Counted from the first letter of the stretch, positions 6,950-15,358 are shown. The stretch: 64,000 bases of DNA from Pseudomonadaceae bacterium (GCA_024743435.1 JANSWO010000011.1:1-64000); one strand, 5' to 3'. The notes: generated from the sequence alone by a model not told the origin. Translations and numbers: made by a program.

Positions 6950-7459
6950 TTGGTGCAATCGCTAGTGGAAGAATCAGGCATCCTCATTGGTTTTGCGCAA
7001 CTCAGTCTCGTTCTTACTGGGTTTGTTGCTGTATTCGTAGCATTCTTCTCTGGCGAAGAACCACCTTCGAAGCCGGATATCCACCATGCACTGTCGATGC
7101 TGATCGGTAGTGTGTTGGCTCTCTTAGTGGCCTTGGTTCCGCTGATTGTTGCAGCGTATGGACTTAAGCAGGAAGAGCTTTGGTTCTGGTCGTCGGGCAT
7201 TGGATTAGTGCTAAGCGCTGCGTATGGGACCATGATGCTGAACCTAACGCTCCGTTTGACGCGTGAAGAGTTCAAGCGGGCAGGAGTTCTTCATATGATT
7301 GTTTCCTATTCGTTAGGAACGACAGGCAGCATTCTTATGCTGCTGAATTTGTTTGGTGTGTCGACGCCCGGTCCCTATATTCTCGGCATGATCTTGACGT
7401 TCATGGTGGCCCTGGTGGGCTTCATTACTTTCAGCGTTCAGAACTTTCTAAGACTGTAG
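6950..7459 (+). CDS. Integral membrane protein, about four helices, unknown function
   Basis: A hydrophobic protein of about 169 residues with four clear membrane segments: GILIGFAQLSLVLTGFVAVF, MLIGSVLALLVALVPLIVAA, a third around WSSGIGLVLSAAYG with SLGTTGSILMLLNLF, and a last at ILGMILTFMVALVGFI. The start is uncertain: TTG 6950, GTG 6953 and GTG 6965 are all possible, with AAAGG at 6945-6949. I recognise no specific family or active site. It stands alone, with about 170 bases of apparently empty sequence upstream. Confidence 0.68.
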   Translation: MVQSLVEESGILIGFAQLSLVLTGFVAVFVAFFSGEEPPSKPDIHHALSMLIGSVLALLVALVPLIVAAYGLKQEELWFWSSGIGLVLSAAYGTMMLNLTLRLTREEFKRAGVLHMIVSYSLGTTGSILMLLNLFGVSTPGPYILGMILTFMVALVGFITFSVQNFLRL

Positions 7460-7613
7460 CCGGGTCAGGCACACCGCGTTCCCATAGATATTTGACAGGC
7501 TATTCCTGGCTCCCACTCGTCCAGATAGTAGTTATCTTCGAGAATCTGCCAGCGCTGGATCTACAGAGATTTGAAATGAGTTGTTGGATGGTTTGCGGTT
7601 AAGGAGCGAAACG

Positions 7614-8120
7614 ATGACAGATCCATACCGATCGCCAAGTGCGGCGCTTGAAACAGAAGCGCAGTTTGATTTCCAGCCCGTCGGGTTCTGGATTCGATTG
7701 GTAGCAAGCATTGTCGATTCGGCACTCTTCCTCGCTATTGTGTTCCCATTAAGTTGGCTGATCTACGGGGATGCATTCTTTAACTCGGAATCCCTGTATC
7801 TAGGGTTCTGGGACGGTGTCCTAAATTATGTTTTTCCGATTGCAGCGACTATTGCGTTCTGGAAGTTTCGAAGTGCAACGCCAGGGAAGATGATATTTGG
7901 AGCGGTGATTGTCGACGCTGACAGCCATGACAAACCGTCGACTGGGCAACTGATCGGCCGATATTTTTCGTACATTCCAGCGACGCTCGTTTTCTTCCTT
8001 GGCTTTCTCTGGATAGCTTGGGATCCTCTAAAGCAGGGGTGGCACGATAAGCTGGCAGGAACGATGGTAGTTCGACGCAGAAAAGATAGCGTTGGGCCTG
8101 GTCAGGCATCTGGCTCTTGA
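7614..8120 (+). CDS. RDD-family membrane protein
   Basis: A 168-residue membrane protein. The ATG at 7614 follows AAGGAG at 7599-7604. The RDD pattern is visible: GFWIRLVASIVDSALF with the Arg and Asp of the first helix, a second helix, FWKFRSATPGKMIFG, and the closing DPLKQGWHDKLAGTMVV. RDD proteins are small helical membrane proteins of uncertain role, sometimes linked to ion exchange or stress. The short N-terminal MTDPYRSPSAALE is typical of one subgroup. No neighbour suggests a specific role. Confidence 0.88.
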   Translation: MTDPYRSPSAALETEAQFDFQPVGFWIRLVASIVDSALFLAIVFPLSWLIYGDAFFNSESLYLGFWDGVLNYVFPIAATIAFWKFRSATPGKMIFGAVIVDADSHDKPSTGQLIGRYFSYIPATLVFFLGFLWIAWDPLKQGWHDKLAGTMVVRRRKDSVGPGQASGS

Positions 8121-8196
8121 TGGCCAGCTCCGCTGGCGACAGGCAAGTTTTCAATGATCACATGATGAAAACCCCGCGCTGAATGCTCCGTCACAG

Positions 8197-8724
8197 ATGA
8201 AAGTAGTACTGACGGGTGGTCCTGGGTCTGGCAAATCAACGGTGCTTCAGGTGTTGAGAGGCGCTGGCTATTCGGTACGGCACGATGCGGCTCGCCACAT
8301 TATTGGAGAGCGCAAACAACAAGGATTGCCTGCCAGGCCAGACCCTGCAGACTTTGCTCGGGAAATTCTTGAGCGAGAAATCGAAAGCTTCAAGGCGCCA
8401 GATGAGACGCCAGCTGAGGCGCCGATTTTCTATGAGCGAGGGGTAGCCGATGCAGCGGCCTTCCTGCTTGCCGCCGGTGCCCATAGCCTGGAGGCCGCGA
8501 ATGAGCTTGTTGGTCGCTACCCCTACGATAAAGTATTCCTGTTCCCGCCTTGGGAGGAAATTTACGTAACCGATGATGAGCGGGACCACAGCTTTGAACA
8601 TGCGGTTAGCGTCTATGAATCCACCAGGCGCTGGTACCTGACTCATTATCCGGATCTACTCGAGATGCCTTTGGCCGATGCCGGCGCTCGCGCGGAATAC
8701 ATCCTTGATCAGTTGAAGGCGTAA
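8197..8724 (+). CDS. NadR/Ttd14-like P-loop kinase-type ATPase (AAA_28)
   Basis: A 175-residue cytoplasmic protein with a Walker A motif GGPGSGKS (residues 7-14), followed by VLRGAGYSVRHDAARHII, YERGVADAAAFL (a likely Walker-B-like element) and YDKVFLFPPWEEIYVTDDER in the lid/nucleoside region. This is the AAA_28 pattern related to the kinase half of NadR. Substrate is unknown; a small-molecule or nucleoside kinase is the best guess. It seems to be a single-gene unit; an inverted repeat (GTTTTCA, 8147-8153; TGAAAAC, 8166-8172) lies just upstream. Confidence 0.85.
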   Translation: MKVVLTGGPGSGKSTVLQVLRGAGYSVRHDAARHIIGERKQQGLPARPDPADFAREILEREIESFKAPDETPAEAPIFYERGVADAAAFLLAAGAHSLEAANELVGRYPYDKVFLFPPWEEIYVTDDERDHSFEHAVSVYESTRRWYLTHYPDLLEMPLADAGARAEYILDQLKA

Positions 8725-8822
8725 TTCGGGCATTTTGCCTGCGCCAATAGGCATCGTGAGGTATTTCAATGCCAGCGGGTGAGCAGATACAACACCAACG
8801 CCAGGTGAGAGGTAATGCAGCC

Positions 8823-9248
8823 ATGATTCGTATGGGTATAGCAGCGCTGTTCCTAACCATTGTGAGTGCATGCTCGGCTGATGTGGTGCATTCGGAAGCT
8901 GGCGAGGTGGTGCAGTCTTATCTACGTGCTTTTAACGCCCAGGATGCCCAGGCGATGGCGGCAATGGTTGCCGACGACGTGAAGTGGTTGTCGATCAACA
9001 AAGAAAGCGTTTCCGTGGAGCTGGAAGGTAAAGATGCGCTGGTACCAGCCATGCAAAGCTATTTTGATTCGTGTCCCACGTGCCGGTCGGCAATTGGGCG
9101 GCTGGTATGGACGGATAACCTGGTAAGCGTGATCGAAACCGCAAGCTGGGAAGTGAATGGTGAAACCAGAACGCAGCGCTCGCTTGCCGTGTACGAGTTC
9201 GACGGCAAGCTCATTCAGGCTGTTTACTACTTCCCCGAAGAATCGTAA
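8823..9248 (+). CDS. NTF2-like (SnoaL) lipoprotein
   Basis: A 141-residue protein. The frame is open from 8769, but the ATG at 8823 gives a lipoprotein signal (ALFLTIVSAC) with Cys in place. The mature domain is NTF2-like: VVQSYLRAFNAQDAQAMAAM, VKWLSINKESVSVELEGKDAL, and strand-rich ending IQAVYYFPEES. Two further Cys in SCPTCRS could form a disulfide. Likely attached to a membrane on the periplasmic side. Several other NTF2-like proteins occur in the window (1609, 3074, 12795, 19432). Confidence 0.82.
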   Translation: MIRMGIAALFLTIVSACSADVVHSEAGEVVQSYLRAFNAQDAQAMAAMVADDVKWLSINKESVSVELEGKDALVPAMQSYFDSCPTCRSAIGRLVWTDNLVSVIETASWEVNGETRTQRSLAVYEFDGKLIQAVYYFPEES

Positions 9249-9516
9249 GGACGCGTACGCAGGAGGGGTTATGCCATTGAGAGGCCGAGCGAATCATATT
9301 CATACCGCAAGTCTTCCGTTACGGGCTCCCTGATACAGCCAAACCGGCCACAGACTCTCACCGTTATGAACACGGGGGTCGATTGGCACCGTGTTACCCG
9401 CGACCCTACTTTTGCTTTACCGCTACTCACGAGGTTTGCGGTTGCGACCTTCTCGGTTGCTCGCTCGTTTGAGCTAGCATGTCAACCTGTGCACTAGCGC
9501 TCCAGGGAGAGGAGAT

Positions 9517-9816
9517 ATGGGTGGAATCGCGATGGGGCTGGCGTTGCTCTTTGTCTACCTGGCCATCGTTTCTTTTGTCGTTCACTGGATATGGAATTCC
9601 ACCATTGCCGATGTGTTTGACCTGAGGCAAGTCACGCATTTTGAAGCGGCAAAAATTACGCTGCTTTCGCTGATTCTGTTCGGCGGGGTTAGCTGCGGCA
9701 GCCTCAGTTTTCCTCGCACGTGGGATTCCGACCTGTCCGGGCGGGGAGTCGTGAGTCAAGTCATTGAGCCTTCCAGCGCGGCTAGTCGAACTAACCAAGA
9801 CGAATCCAAATGCTGA
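9517..9816 (+). CDS. Small two-helix membrane protein
   Basis: A 99-residue protein with a strong ribosome site (GGGAGAGGAGAT before the ATG). Two hydrophobic stretches are visible: MGLALLFVYLAIVSFVVHWI and ITLLSLILFGGVSCG. The C-terminal 35 residues are polar. It overlaps the start of the next gene by seven bases, so the two are likely cotranscribed. I recognise no family. The 268 bases before it hold only a possible 20-codon frame at 9271-9333. Confidence 0.62.
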   Translation: MGGIAMGLALLFVYLAIVSFVVHWIWNSTIADVFDLRQVTHFEAAKITLLSLILFGGVSCGSLSFPRTWDSDLSGRGVVSQVIEPSSAASRTNQDESKC

Positions 9817-10283
9817 GCGTTATCGTGCTCGCCTCGCTTGCTGCCTTCGAATGTGGCGATCTGGATTCGGCCGTGTTGGGCGAAGCCCCAGATCCGGAGC
9901 ATTCCGAGAGCGCTGTCGTACTTCCGGATATTGAGGTCACCAAACCAAATGGTGAGCTTTGCGCAACGGTTTCGATTTCCTCGGAAGACGGTAGATCCAG
10001 ACAGATTGTGAAAGATGCAAATGGCAGGGCAACGTATTTCGAGATTCAGAGTTCGGTGAGTGACCGCGAGTTGATCACTCGCTACTTCGACGGCAACGGT
10101 GCGCTGATATTCACGCGCATCGCGACAATGCAAGGGACAGGCGGTGTGCTCGACAGCATGGAGTATTTCTTGCCGGATGGTACTGAGGTTGCTTACTGTG
10201 ATTTGGAAGACGCGTTGTCACCCATCCAGTCTCGCGCGAAATTTGATCGTAAGTGTTCACAGAAGCAGACAAAACGTGAGTAA
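9810..10283 (+). CDS. Exported protein of unknown function
   Basis: A 157-residue protein that starts at an ATG overlapping the previous gene by seven bases. The first 14 residues (MLSVIVLASLAAFE) are a short hydrophobic stretch that could be a signal. The body is strand-rich: DGRSRQIVKDANGRATYFEI, YFDGNGALIFTRI and YFLPDGTEVAYCDLEDA, a pattern of repeated hairpins. The C-terminus is basic. No family is recognised. The overlap suggests translation is coupled to the membrane protein upstream. Confidence 0.6.
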   Translation: MLSVIVLASLAAFECGDLDSAVLGEAPDPEHSESAVVLPDIEVTKPNGELCATVSISSEDGRSRQIVKDANGRATYFEIQSSVSDRELITRYFDGNGALIFTRIATMQGTGGVLDSMEYFLPDGTEVAYCDLEDALSPIQSRAKFDRKCSQKQTKRE

Positions 10284-10334
10284 TCGTTGTACGCCTTCGG
10301 AGCCTGCCGATGATCTTTTCGCGGAGACTCTTTG

Positions 10335-10706
10335 ATGATCAAAGGCGTAGGCGCGGTTCTATTGATTAGTGAGAATGCCGATTCGCTGGCGGCATTTTAC
10401 CGCAATGCGATTGGTCTGCCGCTTGAAGACGAAAAGCACGAAGGGGTTCCACTGCACTACGGTTGCGATCTGGGCGGCGTGCACTTTGCCATTCATCCAG
10501 CCGCAACGTGGCCGGGTGAAGCGACGGCTAACCCCTTGAGCCCTGTTGTCGTATTGAATACTGACGATGCGGAAGCCGCTTACCAGCGACTCGTTCATGT
10601 GGGTTGTGCTGCAACGCCGCCATTTGATCATGGCTTCGGTATTCTGGTTTCACTTCGAGACCCGGATGGAAACAATATCCAACTGATTGAAACCAAGGCC
10701 GGTTGA
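10335..10706 (+). CDS. VOC-family (glyoxalase/bleomycin-resistance fold) protein
   Basis: A 123-residue protein with the βαβββ pattern of the vicinal-oxygen-chelate fold: AVLLISENADSLAAFYRNAIGLPL at the start, HYGCDLGGVHFAIHPA, and the closing LRDPDGNNIQLIET, in which the final Glu is a usual metal ligand. VOC proteins include glyoxalases, dioxygenases and antibiotic-binding proteins; substrate is not predictable. ATG 10335 is chosen over the TTG three bases earlier. Three more VOC genes lie at 10835, 31443 and 32372. Confidence 0.87.
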   Translation: MIKGVGAVLLISENADSLAAFYRNAIGLPLEDEKHEGVPLHYGCDLGGVHFAIHPAATWPGEATANPLSPVVVLNTDDAEAAYQRLVHVGCAATPPFDHGFGILVSLRDPDGNNIQLIETKAG

Positions 10707-10834
10707 TGGCGCTCACTGCCCCGTTATTTCCCGTCTGCGTTGTGCTCCCGATGAGCCAATCGGTTATTCTCCGAGCGATCGGAAATTTGATCAATCACAC
10801 CCAGTAACACGCAATTACTCGAAGGAAAACCAGA

Positions 10835-11227
10835 ATGCTGAATCACGTAATGATCGGTTCGAGTGACATACAGAAATCAAAGCGCTTCTATAACGCGGTC
10901 TTAGGCGTACTCGGCGCAGGTGATCCGATGGAGCACCAGAACGACACCGGTCAAACACGCTTGTTCTATATCCACAACGGATCAACGTTCAGCGTCAGCG
11001 AACCGATCAACGGCGAGCCGGCGACGGCAGCGAACGGTTCCACGATCGGCTTTTTGTGTGATTCGCCTGACCAGGTTAAAGAGCTGCATGACGTTGCCGT
11101 TGCCAATGGTGCGACGACTGCAGAAGATCCGCCAGGTCTGCGTGAGGGATCGATGGGTGCGATGCATTTGTGCTACTTCTTAGACCCCGATGGGCACAAG
11201 ATTTGTGGCATCCACCGTCCTGGCTAG
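10835..11227 (+). CDS. VOC-family protein
   Basis: A 130-residue protein starting MLNHVMIGSSDIQKSKRFYN, the usual VOC opening with a metal-ligand His. It continues with LFYIHNGSTFSVSEPING, IGFLCDSPDQVKELHDVAVA and ends CYFLDPDGHKICGIHRPG. A GAAGGAAAACC precedes the ATG. It is of the kind often annotated as glyoxalase-like. The sequence is not close to the VOC gene 130 bases upstream, so they are not a recent duplication. Confidence 0.88.
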   Translation: MLNHVMIGSSDIQKSKRFYNAVLGVLGAGDPMEHQNDTGQTRLFYIHNGSTFSVSEPINGEPATAANGSTIGFLCDSPDQVKELHDVAVANGATTAEDPPGLREGSMGAMHLCYFLDPDGHKICGIHRPG

Positions 11228-11296
11228 ATCGATGACGGGCTCGCTGTCGCGACAGAAAACACAGAATCTCGAGCCGTGCTTTCGGTGACAGCGCCG

Positions 11297-11845
11297 ATGT
11301 CTGCTGACTATCGCGAACTGGTGCGGGCGGAGATCGCGTGTCTTGCACCGGTGGATGATCTGGAAGCTGCCGACATTGCCTCATCCATGCGCTGGGTTGC
11401 GGAAGCGGATGAGATTTGTCGGCGGCGTAAACCGGATGTTCCTAACAAGCATCTGGTGTCCTACTTTCTGCTGAGAGATGGCGATTACCTGCTTCTGGTG
11501 GACCACATCAATGCAGAGTTGTGGTTGCCGACAGGCGGTCATGTCGAGCCAGACGAACACCCTCGAGACGCGGTACACAGAGAAGCGCTTGAAGAGTTGG
11601 GGCTTCTGCCCGATTACGACGTCGGCGCGCCGGTGTTTCTCACAGTTACGCAGACGGTGGGAAAGACCAGCGGGCACACGGACGTATCACTTTGGTATGT
11701 GATTGAAGTGAGCCGAGAACGCGAACTGACGTACGACAGTTCCGAGTTCCACTCGATACGCTGGTTTCACAAAACATGCATCCCCCGGGATCGATGCGAA
11801 CCTAACCTTGAGCGCGTTCTTAAGAAGTTTTCGTTGGCGGCTTAA
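11297..11845 (+). CDS. Nudix hydrolase
   Basis: A 182-residue protein with a full Nudix box: GGHVEPDEHPRDAVHREALE followed by ELGL, giving the G-x5-E-x7-REx2EExG pattern. Nudix enzymes hydrolyse nucleoside diphosphates linked to another group. An N-terminal helical region (about residues 1-45) precedes the Nudix fold, as in the larger bacterial Nudix proteins. The ATG at 11297 is preferred; a GTG at 11276 is possible. Substrate unknown. Confidence 0.88.
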   Translation: MSADYRELVRAEIACLAPVDDLEAADIASSMRWVAEADEICRRRKPDVPNKHLVSYFLLRDGDYLLLVDHINAELWLPTGGHVEPDEHPRDAVHREALEELGLLPDYDVGAPVFLTVTQTVGKTSGHTDVSLWYVIEVSRERELTYDSSEFHSIRWFHKTCIPRDRCEPNLERVLKKFSLAA

Positions 11846-11888
11846 GGCAGGCTCTGGTGATTGCGGTTTGACTTGCTGGACGAGATAG

Positions 11889-12227
11889 ATGCTGACTTTT
11901 CAACGAATAGAAGAACTTGCCGGTCGGTTTCCAGGCCTCGAATCGAGCACCAGCTACGGAACGCCCGCGTTGAAGGTGACGAAGAAGCTCGTATTGCGTA
12001 TGCACCAGAGTGAAGATGCGATTGTCCTGATTCTGGGATCAGTGTCAGAGCAGAAGCAACACATCGAGGACGACCCGATGAGCTTCTATATTACGGATCA
12101 TTATCTGGATTATCCCGCGGTGCTGATTCGTCCCACGGTATCGGAAGTCACGTTCCTGGAGTTGCTGGAGCGGTCATGGCGGCGAGTTGCCCGCAAGCAG
12201 GATCTCGCAATTTTCGAGAGCAGGTAG
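11889..12227 (+). CDS. MmcQ/YjbR-family DNA-binding-like protein
   Basis: A 112-residue protein with the pattern of the MmcQ/YjbR family: IEELAGRFPGLESSTSYGTP, ALKVTKKLVLRMH, then FYITDHYLDYPAVLIRP and the C-terminal helix LLERSWRRVARKQDL. The fold resembles the double-wing DNA-binding motif, but the biochemical role is not established. It is a single gene, 44 bases after the Nudix gene, and may share its transcript. Confidence 0.8.
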   Translation: MLTFQRIEELAGRFPGLESSTSYGTPALKVTKKLVLRMHQSEDAIVLILGSVSEQKQHIEDDPMSFYITDHYLDYPAVLIRPTVSEVTFLELLERSWRRVARKQDLAIFESR

Positions 12228-12284
12228 TCCGAGATGCTAGCCCGAGATTGCTCCGAGCCTAGTGAGAGAAAGCCAGGCAGATGT

Positions 12285-12317
12285 CGTAAAAAAGAAAACC
12301 CGGCCTGAGCCGGGTTT
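12285..12317 (-). terminator. Rho-independent terminator of the cold-shock gene
   Basis: AAACCCGGC (12296-12304) and GCCGGGTTT (12309-12317) form a perfect nine-pair stem with a CTGA loop. On the minus strand the stem is followed by TTTTCTTTTTT (12285-12295). It lies 29 bases after the csp stop codon. Confidence 0.92.
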
Positions 12318-12346
12318 CCAGATACCTTGTTAGGGTATTTGAAGCT

Positions 12347-12550
12347 TTAGGCAGCTTCGAGGTTGCCCGCCGCGAGCTTGCCGCGTTCGGTGACAACTTC
12401 GTACTTGATTCGCTGGCCTTCAGACAAGGTTTCCATGCCTGCAGCTTGAACAGCGCTGATGTGAACGAAAACGTCCTTCTCGCCGCTTTCTGGCTGGATA
12501 AATCCAAAGCCTTTACCAGTGTCGAAAAACTTAACGGTACCGATAGCCAT
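12347..12550 (-). CDS. CspA-family cold-shock protein
   Basis: A 67-residue single cold-shock domain: MAIGTVKFFDTGKGFGFIQP with the RNP1 motif KGFGFI, and DVFVHISAV with RNP2. Such proteins bind single-stranded RNA and DNA and melt RNA structure. GGAGG precedes the ATG on the minus strand. The C-terminus GNLEAA is slightly longer than in the shortest CspA proteins. The gene ends in a strong terminator, and a perfect 11-pair hairpin lies in its upstream region at 12686-12714. Confidence 0.95.
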   Translation of the reverse strand: MAIGTVKFFDTGKGFGFIQPESGEKDVFVHISAVQAAGMETLSEGQRIKYEVVTERGKLAAGNLEAA

Positions 12551-12685
12551 TGTTGGCCTCCATAACTTAAACGCCCCGTGCTAATCGGACGGGCAAACGA
12601 ACAATCTAGGTATTGTGAATGACTCGGTACGAGAATCCGGGGAACGGACAGGTAGTCGAAGGCAGGCCAAATAGAGATCGCAGCG

Positions 12686-12714
12686 GCAAGCTACCCGGTT
12701 ATTGGGTAGCTTGC
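12686..12714. repeat. Perfect intergenic inverted repeat upstream of csp
   Basis: GCAAGCTACCC (12686-12696) and GGGTAGCTTGC (12704-12714) pair perfectly over 11 positions around the loop GGTTATT. No T-run follows on either strand, so it is not a typical intrinsic terminator. It sits between the NTF2-like gene at 12795 and csp, both on the minus strand. It could be an RNA hairpin or a protein-binding site. Confidence 0.75.
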
Positions 12715-12794
12715 AACCAAGTAATTCTACGGTGCAGCAACAGTTAGTGAGCTTTTGACCCTGCCCGCCTTCTGTCACCGGCCTGGTTCCGCAA

Positions 12795-13166
12795 CTAATT
12801 TGCCACTAACGGCAAGTACACCTCGCGCACGATTTTGCCGTTTGCGACGGTGTAGAGGCCTACTTCGCTCATCTGCGAGCGCCCCTGATCCTGCATCGTC
12901 ACGTCCATATCAAAGCGCACGACAAACTGGTCATCACCGCTGCCGGCAAACGGGCCTTCGACAGTGGTGCTGTGCATGGTGGTGACGCTTTCCCACCAGG
13001 CGTGCTTCTCGCGCACCGCTTTGATGCCTTCCCACGTTTGCGGTTCGCCCTCGGCGTTCGCCTCAATACTCATGATGCTGTCAGCATAGAGTTCATCCAG
13101 GGCCTGGGCGTCTGCGCTGTCGCTGGCGAGTTCTACGAGCCGCTTACCGATTTCGATGGTGTTCAT
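12795..13166 (-). CDS. NTF2/SnoaL-like protein
   Basis: A 123-residue soluble protein with the NTF2-like pattern: GKRLVELASDSADAQALDEL followed by YADSIMSIEANAEGEPQTWE, the VREKHAWWES helix and a strand-rich half ending LYTVANGKIVREVYLPLV. It belongs to the SnoaL-like group of uncharacterised small proteins. Catalytic residues cannot be named. AAGAGGAACGGCGAC precedes the ATG on the minus strand. Confidence 0.85.
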   Translation of the reverse strand: MNTIEIGKRLVELASDSADAQALDELYADSIMSIEANAEGEPQTWEGIKAVREKHAWWESVTTMHSTTVEGPFAGSGDDQFVVRFDMDVTMQDQGRSQMSEVGLYTVANGKIVREVYLPLVAN

Positions 13167-13388
13167 GTCGCCGTTCCTCTTGCACTGTTTGGTCTGCGTT
13201 TATCGATTATCCTGGCCTGTATCGGCTCGGTCATTGCAGTGTTCATGCTACCTGGCTACTACTGCCAGGTTGTGTCAGTAGACACCGCGTACGCCTGCAA
13301 ACGGTGAAATGGGTTCGCGGCAGCGCCCTGCGGCCAGCGCTTGTACGGCTGATTGGTTTTCCCCGATGACTTTTGCGGACAAGACATC

Positions 13389-13706
13389 ATGATCATTGAG
13401 CCTGGCCTTGCGTTGTCTCTCGCGGTTGCCGTCATAACGCTCATCGCGCAGCGTCGGCTGACATCGGCGTGGTTGCCGAGTGTTACCTGGGTTTGCCTCT
13501 TGCTGTCAGGGCGTGTGTTGCTCGATGGCTACAGCCAGCCACTGCTGCATACGCTGGCCATTGCTTCACCCATTGTATTGCTGGCGATGTGGGGGCTGCT
13601 GCGTTTGCGAGCGAGCAAAGGTTATTGGCTAGCGATGCCCATCGTCGCAGCAGTGTTAGTTCTATTCGGGCTCATGACCGTCAACATCGATCTTGAATTC
13701 GATTGA
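13389..13706 (+). CDS. Small integral membrane protein, unknown function
   Basis: A 105-residue protein with about four hydrophobic segments: LALSLAVAVITLIA, WLPSVTWVCLLLSGRVLL, IASPIVLLAMWGLLRL and YWLAMPIVAAVLVLFGLM. The frame is open from 13353, but the ATG at 13389 gives the usual short N-terminus before the first helix. No family recognised. The stop is 25 bases before the end of the convergent gene at 13731. Confidence 0.62.
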   Translation: MIIEPGLALSLAVAVITLIAQRRLTSAWLPSVTWVCLLLSGRVLLDGYSQPLLHTLAIASPIVLLAMWGLLRLRASKGYWLAMPIVAAVLVLFGLMTVNIDLEFD

Positions 13707-13730
13707 AACCAGCATCGCGCATACTCTGCC

Positions 13731-14969
13731 TCAGGCCGCGCCGTCGAACAGATCTTTGAAGCCAGCCGGGGCATACGGACCGATAACGATTTGCTCGAGG
13801 GCGCCGATGCCCGTGCGGGAACCGTCAGAGGTTCTAACGACTTGCTGCACATGTATGTTTTCCGGGGCTAGCAGGTCCAGCGAGTTCACATCGAAACTCT
13901 CACCTTCGATGGCGAGTTCTCCCTTCCACATGCCCTGGCTCCAGGTTGGGTGTCCATAGCCCAGGCCTTTGAATTGGAAACGCAGGAGAGGCTCCATCGT
14001 GATGGTGCGTGTCTTGCCGTAGAGATCGATGAGGTCCAGCTCCGCCCGGCGAGCCAGCCGCGTGTTCGGGTGATACTCGATGCGATGCACGGCGGTCGCC
14101 ATAGCCTCAACAACGTTGTCGAGCTCGGCGGGAATGTCATGTTCCGAAGCGTACAGGGGTGATGTGAGGCCTTCTCGCACCAACGCCTCGCCGCGAGCGC
14201 CGTCGAAAAACACGGCGTGGCTGATGTGATCGTCCCACTGAAGGGGTGCCCAAAGGAAAAACGCTGATCCTGGCGCGTTGGGAGCGCCGATCTGCAGCCG
14301 TTCGCCAACGCCGCGTATTCCCCAGGAGCGATCTTTGGTGCCGCGCCAGGATTCTTCGTCAACAGTGAATTCGCCGTCCGGCGTGCGGACGGTGCCGGAC
14401 CAGCGGCCAAACTGCGCAAAGCGCGTTGCATCCATCGTTTTGCGTTGCCCGCTCCACAGCACCTGGCGAGCTTCCTGTATGGCCGACGTGCGGGCGGAGA
14501 ACGTCAGGTCGCAGGCTACGTTCGTTTCGTTATCATCGATAATCACGCGCGCTCGACGTAGTGGCTCGATGATTTCAAGACGGAATGGACCGACCTGCAT
14601 GTCGGTGCGTTCCTGGGGCGCTCGCCTTGATGCGTAGAAGCAATGCTGCTGACCGCCTGCGTCGACGGTGCTGAAGTGACAATCGAGAATGCCTCGATGT
14701 GGATAGACCGCCATGCCGAGGCCGAAGTAGCGTGTACCGTCGTCGTTGTAGCCGTTAAACCAGGTGCGGTCGTAAACATTAGGATCGGAGCTGGCGGGAT
14801 GCGCGATGGGCTCTGGTGTCTGGTGGATCGGATAGTCGTCGAATCGATTGAGCAAGACAGCGTCTCCACAGCGTAAGAAGGTCGCGGGGTGCGCCCCGCG
14901 CGCGCTAGGGTAGCTAAACGTGGTGGTTCCTGACCAGTAAGATGCTGGCTTTGCTGTTTGTTGGTCCAA
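13731..14969 (-). CDS. Lipocalin-like DUF7064/DUF7065-type protein
   Basis: A protein of about 412 residues without signal or membrane segment. It resembles a family of two-domain β-rich proteins of actinobacteria and gammaproteobacteria: FNGYNDDGTRYFGLGMAVYP with the first half, and WRGTKDRSWGIRGVGE (about residues 212-227) in the second half, near a SAFFLWAPLQWDD strand. Such proteins often sit near steroid or lipid metabolism genes; enzymatic function is unproven. The start is uncertain: TTG at 14967-14969 is the first codon used here and no ATG occurs near it. It is divergent from the DUF2834 gene. Confidence 0.68.
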   Translation of the reverse strand: MDQQTAKPASYWSGTTTFSYPSARGAHPATFLRCGDAVLLNRFDDYPIHQTPEPIAHPASSDPNVYDRTWFNGYNDDGTRYFGLGMAVYPHRGILDCHFSTVDAGGQQHCFYASRRAPQERTDMQVGPFRLEIIEPLRRARVIIDDNETNVACDLTFSARTSAIQEARQVLWSGQRKTMDATRFAQFGRWSGTVRTPDGEFTVDEESWRGTKDRSWGIRGVGERLQIGAPNAPGSAFFLWAPLQWDDHISHAVFFDGARGEALVREGLTSPLYASEHDIPAELDNVVEAMATAVHRIEYHPNTRLARRAELDLIDLYGKTRTITMEPLLRFQFKGLGYGHPTWSQGMWKGELAIEGESFDVNSLDLLAPENIHVQQVVRTSDGSRTGIGALEQIVIGPYAPAGFKDLFDGAA

Positions 14970-14989
14970 AAATATTTGGAGTATCCGCG

Positions 14990-15358
14990 ATGAGTGATGC
15001 GATATTCAGATGGTTCAATGGCGCTATTGCGTTTGGGTTCTGCTGTGCGTTTCTGTGGTTGGTGGTGCCAGCATTGATGGCGGAGTTTGACATCGTGGGC
15101 GCGTTCGCCGCGGGTTTTGTAAACCCTTACGCTGCTGGCTATTCAACCGACGTCGTTCTTTGCTGGGCGGCGCTCGCCGGTTGGGTATGGCACGAAGCAA
15201 GAACGGCTGGCGTTCGCCATGGCTGGATTTGCGTGCTGTTGGGTATCGTGCCGGGTGTGGCGGTTGGGTTGCCCCTGTATTTGATACTTCGAAACCAACA
15301 GCTGGAACCAGGGCGTTGCAAAGCGTTAACGGCCTCCCGTGAAGATGCAAACGCGTGA
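14990..15358 (+). CDS. DUF2834-type small membrane protein
   Basis: A 122-residue protein with three to four membrane helices. The C-terminal two thirds match DUF2834: NPYAAGYSTDVVLCWAALAG, the EARTAGVRHGWICVLL segment and a closing GLPLYLILRNQQ. The ATG at 14990 lies 20 bases beyond the divergent gene's start. Its TGA overlaps the GTG start of the methyltransferase (GTGA), so the two are translationally coupled. Confidence 0.78.
   Translation: MSDAIFRWFNGAIAFGFCCAFLWLVVPALMAEFDIVGAFAAGFVNPYAAGYSTDVVLCWAALAGWVWHEARTAGVRHGWICVLLGIVPGVAVGLPLYLILRNQQLEPGRCKALTASREDANA

Noticed and set aside
12686-12714. Intrinsic terminator
   Set aside because: The stem is perfect but there is no T-run on either strand; kept only as an inverted repeat.
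13886-14431. 181-codon minus-strand frame
   Set aside because: It lies within the DUF7064-like gene in another frame and has no protein-like pattern.
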